The position numbers were made by a program, and so were the translations under genes. A stretch of DNA of 64,000 bases from Streptomyces sp. man185. Its GTDB lineage: Bacteria; Actinomycetota; Actinomycetes; Streptomycetales; Streptomycetaceae. Where the stretch lies: the NCBI GenBank assembly GCA_002551355.1, contig NTHE01000033.1:1-64000 (forward strand), given 5' to 3'. The notes below the pieces were generated by a model. It did not search any database. It saw only the letters and a list, made by a program, of their open reading frames with translations, and was not told the DNA's origin. Shown here piece after piece: positions 34,406 to 41,840 of this stretch (the stretch's first letter is position 1; each line of letters opens with the position of its first letter).

Positions 34406-35200
34406 CTACTGCCTCGGCTCGGGCTTCATGACCGCGAAGGCCGCCCCGTACGGATCGGCGATGTTGGCCATCTTTCCGACGCCGGGCACCTCCATGGCGG
34501 CCAGGGTCTCCGTGCCGCCGAGCCGCTTCGCCGCGGCCACCGTGGCGTCGACGTCGGCCACGGCGAAATACGGCAGCCAGTGGGGGCCACGGGCCGCCTC
34601 GGACGGGACGTCGCCCATCCGGACCAGGCCGCCGAACGACGCCTCCGGCCCGGCTCCGGCCGGGTGGACCGTGGTGTAGGTGTAGTCGGTGCCCTGCACC
34701 TTCAGCTCGTCGGTCCCCCAGCCGAAGACGCCGGCGAAGAACGCGGCTGCCCCAGGGACGTCGGAGGTGTACAGCTCGGCCCAGAGGAACGAGCCGGGCT
34801 CCTGGACGATGCCGAAGCCGGGGTGCTCCTTCGGCTGCCACACACCGAAATAGGCTCCGGCCGGGTCGGTGAAGCCGCCCATGCTGCCGAAGTCCAGGAC
34901 GTCCATCGGCTCGAACGCGGCGCTGCCGCCCGCCCGCTGCACCGCGGCAGCGGTGGCGGCGACGTCGGGCGACTGGAAGGAGACCGACCAGGCGCTCGGG
35001 GATTCCTCCTCGGACACCGTCATCACACCGCCGACGTACCGGCCGTCCAGGGTGAGCATCCCGTAGCCACCGACTTCGGGGCCGCCGGGGATCAGGGCCC
35101 ATCCGAACAGCTCCCGGTAGAAGGCGGTGGCCCCGTCGAGATCGGGAGTGCCGAGATCGACCCAGTTGGGCGCTCCGTCGAGGAAGGTGGGGCTGATCAT
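34406..35200 (-). CDS. VOC-family (glyoxalase-like) protein
   Basis: 264-residue protein with two vicinal-oxygen-chelate modules (NWVDLGTPDLDGATAFYRELFGW and LWAELYTSDVPGAAAFFAGVFGW), each about 120 residues. The internal duplication is usual for this family, which includes metal enzymes and metal-free binding proteins; substrate unknown. ATG 35200 has GAGGAG 7 bases upstream. It lies 54 bases before the WhiB-like gene's start region on the same strand. Confidence 0.85.
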   Translation of the reverse strand: MISPTFLDGAPNWVDLGTPDLDGATAFYRELFGWALIPGGPEVGGYGMLTLDGRYVGGVMTVSEEESPSAWSVSFQSPDVAATAAAVQRAGGSAAFEPMDVLDFGSMGGFTDPAGAYFGVWQPKEHPGFGIVQEPGSFLWAELYTSDVPGAAAFFAGVFGWGTDELKVQGTDYTYTTVHPAGAGPEASFGGLVRMGDVPSEAARGPHWLPYFAVADVDATVAAAKRLGGTETLAAMEVPGVGKMANIADPYGAAFAVMKPEPRQ

Positions 35201-35535
35201 GGCGTGCTCCTCAGTCGATCCGGGTGGTCCTGCTCGTCGTGTGCTGCCGGGTGATTCCTTCCGTTCCGAGTCTTGCACCGGGCACTGGCAACCGCAGTCC
35301 GCACGGGGCCGACCGGGGCGCGGCCCACCGGCGGCGATCGCGTCCGCCGTGCGGCCCAGGGTAGGCAGCGTGTGCCTGCCGGGGCGAAGCGTTGCCCCGG
35401 CGCGTCGCCCGCCGGTGGGCGCGACCGGGCCGGGAGTGTCCGTGGAGCGTGGCACGATGGCGGGGAGGCCTCAGGAGCCGGAAGAGCGGGGTCCCGGGGC
35501 GGGTGGGACACCCCCTCGGGAACAGAAGGACGTGG

Positions 35536-37743
35536 ATGAAGCAGAGCGGGGCGGCGGGCGGCACACTCGCGCGCGGGGCCGCCGGGAGCCCGGTGCCGAC
35601 CGGTGGCGCGGCCCGTGAGCTGCTCGCGCGGGCGGAGCGGCTGCTGGAGAGCGCCCGTGCCGTGCCGGCGGACCGGGTGAACGCCGTGGCCGCCGTACGT
35701 TCCGTGCTCGATCCGCTCCTCGACTCCCTGGTGGTGCGGGAGTTGGCCCACATCCCCGTCTCCCGGCTCAAGGACGTCACGGAGGGGCGGCTGCGTCTCG
35801 GGGCGCTGGAGCAGGCCGGGTTCGGCACGGTCGGCCAGGTCCACGGCACGGACCGCTACGAGCTCCGGCAGATTCCCGGGGTCGGCGCGCACACCGCCGA
35901 CCAGGCGCTGGCCGCCGCCGGGCAGATCGCCCACGCCGTGCGGGACACCGTCTCGGTGCGGATCGACGTGGACGCCCCGGACGACGCGTCCACCGCGCTG
36001 GTGATCGCCCTGCACCGGCTGGTCATGGCCGGTGCGGACGCGCGGCGGGCGGTGGACGCGGCCGGGCGGCTGGCCGAACTGCTGGGCCCGCGGGTGGAGG
36101 TGGCCGCACCGGGCGGGAGCAGGCTGCGGATGCTGTTCACCCGGCGGGAGGCGCGGGCTCGGGTGCGGGAGGCGCTCGACGCGGTGCGGTCCGCCGTGGC
36201 GGACGCCGTGGAGCGGGGGCTGCCGGTGCTCTTCGCGCAGGCGTCGGCCGACCTGCTGCGCTCCCCGGCGTCGCCCGCCGAGGCCTGGGTGGACTTCGAG
36301 CTGCGGTCCGCCGAGTACTACAGCCTGTTGGCGGAGCTGTCCGGCAGCGGTCCCGACCGGGACGCCGCCGAGGGGTTCCTGCCCGCCGGGATCGCGGACC
36401 GGGTGCGTGCGCTGCGGCTCGACGACACGCATCTGCGGGTGTCCCTGCGCGGCTACCAGGCGTTCGGGGCGCGCTTCGCGCTGGCGCAGAAACGGGTCGT
36501 CATCGGGGACGAGATGGGCCTCGGCAAGACCGTCCAGGCCGTCGCCGCCCTCGCCCATCTCGCCGCCCGGGGCGAGACCCACTTCCTCGTGGTGTGCCCG
36601 GCGAGCGTGCTGATCAACTGGACCCGGGAGATCCGGGCCCGTTCCGCCCTGCGCGCCGTTCCGGTGCACGGGGCCGAGCGCGCCCGGGCGTTCGCGGACT
36701 GGCGTGAGACGGGCGGGGTCGCGGTGACCACCTTCGACGCGCTGCACCTGCTGCCCGAGGGGGCGGCGGCCGCGGTGCGGCCCGGGATGCTGGTGGTGGA
36801 CGAGGCGCACTTCGTGAAGAACCCCGAGGCCCGCCGGTCCCGGGCGGTCGCGGGCTGGGCGGAGCAGGTGGAGCGGGTGCTGTTCCTGACCGGCACCCCG
36901 ATGGAGAACCGGGTGGAGGAGTTCCGCAGTCTGGTGCGCCAACTGCGCCCCGAACTCGCGCCGTCGGTGAGCACGACGCACGGCGCGGCCGGTTCGCGGG
37001 CCTTCCGGCGGGCCGTGGCGCCGGCCTATCTGCGCCGCAACCAGGTGGACGTGCTGGCCGAGCTCCCGGCGCTGGTCCAGGTGGACGAGTGGGAGGAGTT
37101 CGGGGGCGAGGACCGGGAGGCCTACCGCGAGGAGGTCGCCTCCGGGCGGTTCATGCGGATGCGCCGGGCCGCCTACGCCGTGCCCGGGACCTCCGCCAAG
37201 CTGGAGCGGCTGCGCGAACTGGTCGGCGAGGCACGGGACAACGGTCTGAAGGTGGTCGTGTTCTCCTACTTCCGCGAGGTCCTCGCGGCGGTCGGCGACG
37301 CCCTGGGCCCGGACGTCTTCGGGCCGCTCTCCGGAGGTGTCCCGCCGGCCCGGCGGCAGGAGCTGGTCGACGCCTTCTCCGCGGTGGAGGGGCACGCGGT
37401 GCTGCTGAGCCAGATCCAGGCGGGCGGCACGGGCCTGAACATGCAGGCCGCCTCCGTGGTCATCCTGTGCGAGCCGCAGATCAAGCCCACCCTGGAGCAC
37501 CAGGCCGTCGCCCGCGCCCATCGGATGGGGCAGGTGCGTACGGTCCAGGTGCACCGGCTGCTCGCCACGGACAGCGTCGACCAGCGCCTGGTGGAGCTGC
37601 TGGCCCGCAAGGACCGGCTCTTCGACGCGTACGCCCGGCGCAGCGACCTCGCGGAGACCACCCCGGACGCGGTCGACGTCTCCGACGCCGAGCTGGCCCG
37701 GCGCATCGTCGAGGAGGAGCAGCAGCGGCTAGGGCCTGTCTGA
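35536..37743 (+). CDS. SNF2-family DEAH helicase/translocase ending in a MITE
   Basis: 735-residue SNF2-type ATPase. N-terminal region contains a helix-hairpin-helix (LRQIPGVGAHTADQALAAA) for DNA binding; helicase motifs are Walker A GDEMGLGKT, DEAH box VVDEAHFVKN, LTGTPMENR, and in lobe 2 QIQAGGTGLNMQAA and QAVARAHRMGQ. It probably remodels protein-DNA complexes or acts in repair. ATG 35536 follows AAGGA. The final residues Leu-Gly-Pro-Val and the TGA stop are read from the terminal inverted repeat of MITE copy B, so the original C-terminus may have been slightly longer. Confidence 0.88.
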   Translation: MKQSGAAGGTLARGAAGSPVPTGGAARELLARAERLLESARAVPADRVNAVAAVRSVLDPLLDSLVVRELAHIPVSRLKDVTEGRLRLGALEQAGFGTVGQVHGTDRYELRQIPGVGAHTADQALAAAGQIAHAVRDTVSVRIDVDAPDDASTALVIALHRLVMAGADARRAVDAAGRLAELLGPRVEVAAPGGSRLRMLFTRREARARVREALDAVRSAVADAVERGLPVLFAQASADLLRSPASPAEAWVDFELRSAEYYSLLAELSGSGPDRDAAEGFLPAGIADRVRALRLDDTHLRVSLRGYQAFGARFALAQKRVVIGDEMGLGKTVQAVAALAHLAARGETHFLVVCPASVLINWTREIRARSALRAVPVHGAERARAFADWRETGGVAVTTFDALHLLPEGAAAAVRPGMLVVDEAHFVKNPEARRSRAVAGWAEQVERVLFLTGTPMENRVEEFRSLVRQLRPELAPSVSTTHGAAGSRAFRRAVAPAYLRRNQVDVLAELPALVQVDEWEEFGGEDREAYREEVASGRFMRMRRAAYAVPGTSAKLERLRELVGEARDNGLKVVVFSYFREVLAAVGDALGPDVFGPLSGGVPPARRQELVDAFSAVEGHAVLLSQIQAGGTGLNMQAASVVILCEPQIKPTLEHQAVARAHRMGQVRTVQVHRLLATDSVDQRLVELLARKDRLFDAYARRSDLAETTPDAVDVSDAELARRIVEEEQQRLGPV

Positions 37744-37904
37744 CCATTCCCGTCGTCGCCCGCAGGGCGGCCGCGGCGTCAGGTGCGTGCTCTCGGCATG
37801 CCGGCCCCAGATCCTCGTACTGGACCGTACTTGGGTGTGGAACCGGTGCGGCGAGAGTGCGTGCCTGGCGTCGTGAGGCAGACGGAAAGGGTCGGACAGG
37901 CCCT
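37731..37904. mobile_element. MITE-like element, copy B
   Basis: 174-base relative of the element at 12428-12645. Ends AGGGCCTGTC are perfect inverted repeats and extend imperfectly (TGACCATTCCCGTC against CGACCCTTTCCGTC). Shared inner blocks are CCGTCGTCGCCCG, GGCGTC and GGTGCGTGC near the left and GTGCGTGCC-GGCGTCG near the right; the centres differ. It carries no gene and supplies the stop codon of the helicase. Confidence 0.7.
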
Positions 37905-37931
37905 GGCGGGCGACGCGGAATGTCCGTGAGC

Positions 37932-37954
37932 GGGCCCGCACCCTCCGCGGGCCC
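37932..37954. terminator. Hairpin downstream of the laccase gene
   Basis: GGGCCCGC (37932-37939) and GCGGGCCC (37947-37954) form an 8-base stem with a 7-base loop just past the laccase stop. Confidence 0.5.
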
Positions 37955-37968
37955 CGCGACGGACGGGG

Positions 37969-39033
37969 TCAGTGCTGGTGCTCCTCCGCACCCGCCTCGG
38001 CGTCCTTCGCGGCGGCCTTGTCCGCGCTCTTCTTCTCGGCCTTCTCCCCGGCCTCCTTCTCCGTGCCTCCGGCCGTGTGGTGGTGGGGGTCGTACCCCGG
38101 GATCGTGCCGTCGGCCTTCTTGATCAGCAGGAGGCCCGCCATCCCCATGTCGGAGTGGCTCTGGACGTGGCAGTGGTACATCCACGCGCCCGCGCCCACG
38201 CGTTCGCCCGCGATGATCTGAAGGCCGAAGGAGTCGGCGGGGCCGCAGATCTTGTTGTCGATCACCCGGCTGGGGTCGTCGGGGCCGGTGAGGATGCCGG
38301 TCCGGTTGTCCGCCCAGCGGTGACCGTGGATGTGGAACGTGTGGTAGTACTCGCCGTGCGTGATCATCACGAATTCGAGCCGGTCACCCACCGTGGCCTC
38401 GAAGTTGACGCTGTTGTGGGCCGTCTTGTTGTTGATCATCATGTCGTTGAAGACGACGGTGCACGTCTGGTCGGGCAGGATGTCGCCCTTGCGGCGCACG
38501 ACGACCGGCCCGTAGAGCCCTTTGCGGATGCCGCCGGTGCCGTGGTCCGTGCCGACGACGTGGTCGTGGTAGTGCCAGTAACCCGCACTGCCCGGTTCGT
38601 AGGTGCCGTCCTTGCGGCGGCCCGGGGCGTGGGTGCGCCAGGTGTAGGTGCGGGTGCCGCCGGGTTCGACGTGGCTCTTGTTCATCCGGGTGCCGTCGTT
38701 GGCGATGTCGTAGTCCACGCCGTGCACATGGAGGCTGGCGTCGACGTCGGTGAGATTCTCGAACTCGATGTGGACCGTGTCGCCCTCGTTCAGCTCGATG
38801 AGGGGGCCGGGGATCGAGGCCTTGCCCTTCTCGAAGCCGTACCCCAGTTCGCCGTTGGGCAACTTCTCTGCGTACATCTTCAGTCGGCGTGTGACGCCGC
38901 CCGCCGGGGCCGTACGCGGCGGGTTCTCGGCCGAGCTTGCCTCCACCGCCCCGAGCGACAACGATGTCACCCCCGTGGCGGCCGCAGCCGCGCCACCGAC
39001 CAGCATCCGCCGGCTGAAGGTCCTTCGGTCCAT
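37969..39033 (-). CDS. Two-domain laccase (small multicopper oxidase, SLAC/EpoA type)
   Basis: 354-residue multicopper oxidase with two cupredoxin domains, as in Streptomyces small laccases that work as trimers. A Tat signal (RRTFSRRMLVGG) exports it folded. Copper ligands are in SLHVHG, GYWHYHDHV, HTFHIHGH and the T1/T3 motif YHCHVQSHSDMGM. It oxidises phenols, Cu(I) or other donors with reduction of oxygen to water. A Lys/Ala/Glu-rich C-terminal tail ending HQH could bind copper. ATG 39033 follows GGGGAG by 8 bases. It is divergent from the sugar dehydrogenase-cupredoxin pair. Confidence 0.92.
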   Translation of the reverse strand: MDRRTFSRRMLVGGAAAAATGVTSLSLGAVEASSAENPPRTAPAGGVTRRLKMYAEKLPNGELGYGFEKGKASIPGPLIELNEGDTVHIEFENLTDVDASLHVHGVDYDIANDGTRMNKSHVEPGGTRTYTWRTHAPGRRKDGTYEPGSAGYWHYHDHVVGTDHGTGGIRKGLYGPVVVRRKGDILPDQTCTVVFNDMMINNKTAHNSVNFEATVGDRLEFVMITHGEYYHTFHIHGHRWADNRTGILTGPDDPSRVIDNKICGPADSFGLQIIAGERVGAGAWMYHCHVQSHSDMGMAGLLLIKKADGTIPGYDPHHHTAGGTEKEAGEKAEKKSADKAAAKDAEAGAEEHQH

Positions 39034-39335
39034 GTCGAACTCCCCACTGCGATAAGGAAACTGGCGACGTCGCCGGTACGGAACAGGGCTCATGGGATCC
39101 CCGGAACGGGCCACACCGTAGTCGGGGCCACTCCGTTTATCCACACTCAGGACAAAGTTCGTGCGATTGCTGCCGTAGCTATTGGCGGACCGCGAAAAGA
39201 GGTCTAGCTTCGTGCGCTGTCGCAGTGAATCAAGAGGCAGTGAGTCAAGAGCAGTCGAGTCCAGAGCTCTGAACGAAGAGTGAGCAAGCCACAGTCACCG
39301 AGAGGTGCAGTGACCACAGAGGGGTGGGTGACCAC
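39034..39335. promoter_or_regulatory. Divergent promoter region of the copper/sugar-oxidation cluster
   Basis: 302 bases without a gene. On the plus strand, -35 TTGGCG (39182-39187), a 17-base spacer and -10 TAGCTT (39205-39210) predict a start near 39217 and a leader of about 120 bases. The leader begins with three imperfect tandem repeats (39223-39266). No convincing leftward promoter for the laccase was pinned down. Confidence 0.55.
39223..39266 (+). repeat. Three tandem imperfect 14-15-base repeats in the leader
   Basis: CAGTGAATCAAGAG (39223-39236), CAGTGAGTCAAGAG (39238-39251) and CAGTCGAGTCCAGAG (39252-39266). They lie at the start of the predicted leader RNA of the dehydrogenase gene and could bind a protein on RNA or DNA. 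Confidence 0.6.
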
Positions 39336-41840
39336 ATGCAGCGCGCATCACATCACCGGTCCAGATCACGACGCGGCCTCGCGGCGGCCGTGGCGGCCGG
39401 CGCACTGACCGTGTCCATGCTGGGCAGCGGCGGCCCGGCCAGCGCGGATCAGTCGCCGGACCGGGTCCTGGTCGAGAAGATGGCGACAACGTTGTCCCTG
39501 CCATCCCCGCCGGGAGCGAAGAACCAGGTCAAGGTGCTGGTCTTCCACGCCTCCGCGGGCGACGAGGCACCGTACACCGACGCCGGGATCGCGGCGATCG
39601 AGAAGATCGGGCAGACCGGCCCGGAGGCCCAGCGGTTCACCACCGTGGCCACCGCCGACCCGAAGGTCTTCACCAACGGCAAGCGGCTCGGCTCCTTCCA
39701 CGCCGTCGTCTTCCTGACCGGCGGGGGCGACGTCCTCGACCCGGAGCAGGAAGCGGGCCTGGAGGCATACATGGAGGCCGGCGGCGGCTTCCTCGGCGTC
39801 CATGACGCGGCGCGCACCGAGCCGTACTCGGACTGGTTCACCGGTCTGGTCGGGGCCCGGCCCGCGGCGAACAGCCCGGCGTCCGTACAGCGGGCGACCG
39901 TGGAGATCGGGGACCGGGTCCACCCGGCCACCAAGAGCCTGCCGCTGGAGTGGAAGCGCCCCGACAAGTGGCTGAACTGGACGAAGAACCCGTCCGGTGA
40001 CGTACACACCGTGGCGCGCGTGCGGGAGTTGACGTACAAGCCGGGTGAGAGCGCCAACGGCTGGGACCATCCGGTCTCCTGGTGCCGCGACTACGACGGC
40101 GGCCGCTCCTTCTACACCGCGATGGGCGGCACGGCGGACAGCTTCGCGGAGACCGACTTCCGCGACCATCTGCGCGGGGCGCTGTCCTGGACGAACCGGA
40201 CCTCGCAGGCCGACTGCAAGGCGACGATCACCTCCAACTACACGGCCGAGCGGGTCACGCAGCCCAACCAGCCGGGCCAGAACGACCAGATCGGCGAGCC
40301 GCACGGCCTGGTGACCGCGCCGGACGGGCGGGCCTTCTACATCGGGCGCGGCGGGGCCGACAGCTCCCAGCCGGTCGTCACCGACTGGGCCGACCCGAAC
40401 ATCGGCAAGGGCAAGGGCGAGGTCCACGTCTACGACCCGAAGACCAAGAAGGTCACCCTGGCCGGTGCTCTGGACGTCTTCGGCAACAAGGGCGGCGGCG
40501 ACGAACTGGTCAAGAACGAGGAGGGGTTGCTCGGCATCGAGCTGGACCCCGACTTCGCGTCCAACGGCTGGGTCTACCTGCACTACACCCCGCACGCGAA
40601 GATCGACCGCGACAAGCGCATGGCGACCCGTCAGGTCTCGCGCTTCACCTTCGACTCCGCGGCCAACAAGCTGGACCTGGCATCGGAGAAGGTGCTGCTG
40701 GGCTGGCCGGTGCAGATCAACAGCTGCTGCCACGCGGGCGGCGGCCTGGCGTGGGACTCGCAGGACAACCTGTACATCGCGACCGGTGACAACAACTCCT
40801 CCGGCTTCAGCGACGGTTACTCCGGCAACAACCCGCAGCCGAACTACAAGGGCGTCTCCTTCGCCGACGCGCGGCGCACCGCCGGCAACACCAACAACCT
40901 GAACGGGAAGATCCTGCGGATCCACCCGGAGGACGACGGCACGTACACACTGCCGTCCGGCAACCTCTTCACCGGCAAGGAGCCGGACGAGGGCGGCGGC
41001 AAGACGCGCGGCGAGATCTACGTGATGGGCGTGCGCAACCCGGCCCGGATCTCGATCGACCCCGCGACGGACACGCTGTACGCGGGCTGGGTCGGCCCCG
41101 ACGCGGGTGCGCCGTCCACCACCTGGGGCCCGGCGAAGTACGACACGTTCGCCGCGATCACCAAGGCGGGCAACCACGGCTGGCCGTACTGCATGGGCAA
41201 CAACCAGCCCTACCGGGACCGCAATCTGCCCGACCCGACCAAGCCGCTGGGCTGGTACGACTGCAAGGCCCCGAAGAACGAGTCGCCGAACAACGACGGC
41301 CTGGTGAAGCTGCCGCCGGTGACCCCGAACACCATCTGGTACTCGCCGCAGGGCGGCGGGGTCGACTACCCGCGCGACGCCAACGGCGTACCGAGCTACA
41401 AGCCGGAGGAGGGCAAGCAGCTGCTGCCCTGGCTCAAGGGCGGCGGTCAGGCCACGATGAACGGCCCGGTCTACCGCTACGACGCGCAGAGCGAGTCCGC
41501 CGCCAAGTGGCCGGCCTACTGGGACGGCAAGTGGTTCGTCGGTGACTTCTACGACGACACCCAGCCCCGGCACGCCGTGCTCACCGACCCGAAGACGGTC
41601 GGCAAGGGCGGACTGCCCACGCACGCAGAGTCGTTGAAGAAGATCATCCCGGTCGGAGCGGACGGCATCCGCAATCTGATGGACTGGAAGTTCGCTCCGG
41701 ACGGTTCGCTGTACGTCCTGGACTACGGGCGCGGCTTCTTCACCTCTGACTCCAAGTCCGCTCTGTGGCGCGTGTCGTACAAGGGCGGCGGCGCGACGCC
41801 GGCCGCCGCGGATCTCGTGGATAAGGCGGCGGCGAAGTGA
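39336..41840 (+). CDS. Secreted ThuA domain plus PQQ-type sugar dehydrogenase fusion
   Basis: 834-residue exported protein. After a signal peptide (to about residue 38) comes a ThuA-like domain (residues 40-270, VKVLVFHASAGDEAPYTDAGI ... GGGFLGVHDAARTEPY), then a soluble glucose/sorbosone dehydrogenase-type six-blade propeller (about 300-825; LLGIELDPDFASNGWVYLHYTP, CCHAGGGLAWDSQDNLYIATGDN, GEIYVMGVRNPARIS). The His in CCHAGGG matches the catalytic base region of PQQ sugar dehydrogenases. It likely oxidises a sugar outside the cell. ATG 39336 was chosen; GTG 39324 is possible. The next gene overlaps its stop by 4 bases. Confidence 0.87.
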   Translation: MQRASHHRSRSRRGLAAAVAAGALTVSMLGSGGPASADQSPDRVLVEKMATTLSLPSPPGAKNQVKVLVFHASAGDEAPYTDAGIAAIEKIGQTGPEAQRFTTVATADPKVFTNGKRLGSFHAVVFLTGGGDVLDPEQEAGLEAYMEAGGGFLGVHDAARTEPYSDWFTGLVGARPAANSPASVQRATVEIGDRVHPATKSLPLEWKRPDKWLNWTKNPSGDVHTVARVRELTYKPGESANGWDHPVSWCRDYDGGRSFYTAMGGTADSFAETDFRDHLRGALSWTNRTSQADCKATITSNYTAERVTQPNQPGQNDQIGEPHGLVTAPDGRAFYIGRGGADSSQPVVTDWADPNIGKGKGEVHVYDPKTKKVTLAGALDVFGNKGGGDELVKNEEGLLGIELDPDFASNGWVYLHYTPHAKIDRDKRMATRQVSRFTFDSAANKLDLASEKVLLGWPVQINSCCHAGGGLAWDSQDNLYIATGDNNSSGFSDGYSGNNPQPNYKGVSFADARRTAGNTNNLNGKILRIHPEDDGTYTLPSGNLFTGKEPDEGGGKTRGEIYVMGVRNPARISIDPATDTLYAGWVGPDAGAPSTTWGPAKYDTFAAITKAGNHGWPYCMGNNQPYRDRNLPDPTKPLGWYDCKAPKNESPNNDGLVKLPPVTPNTIWYSPQGGGVDYPRDANGVPSYKPEEGKQLLPWLKGGGQATMNGPVYRYDAQSESAAKWPAYWDGKWFVGDFYDDTQPRHAVLTDPKTVGKGGLPTHAESLKKIIPVGADGIRNLMDWKFAPDGSLYVLDYGRGFFTSDSKSALWRVSYKGGGATPAAADLVDKAAAK

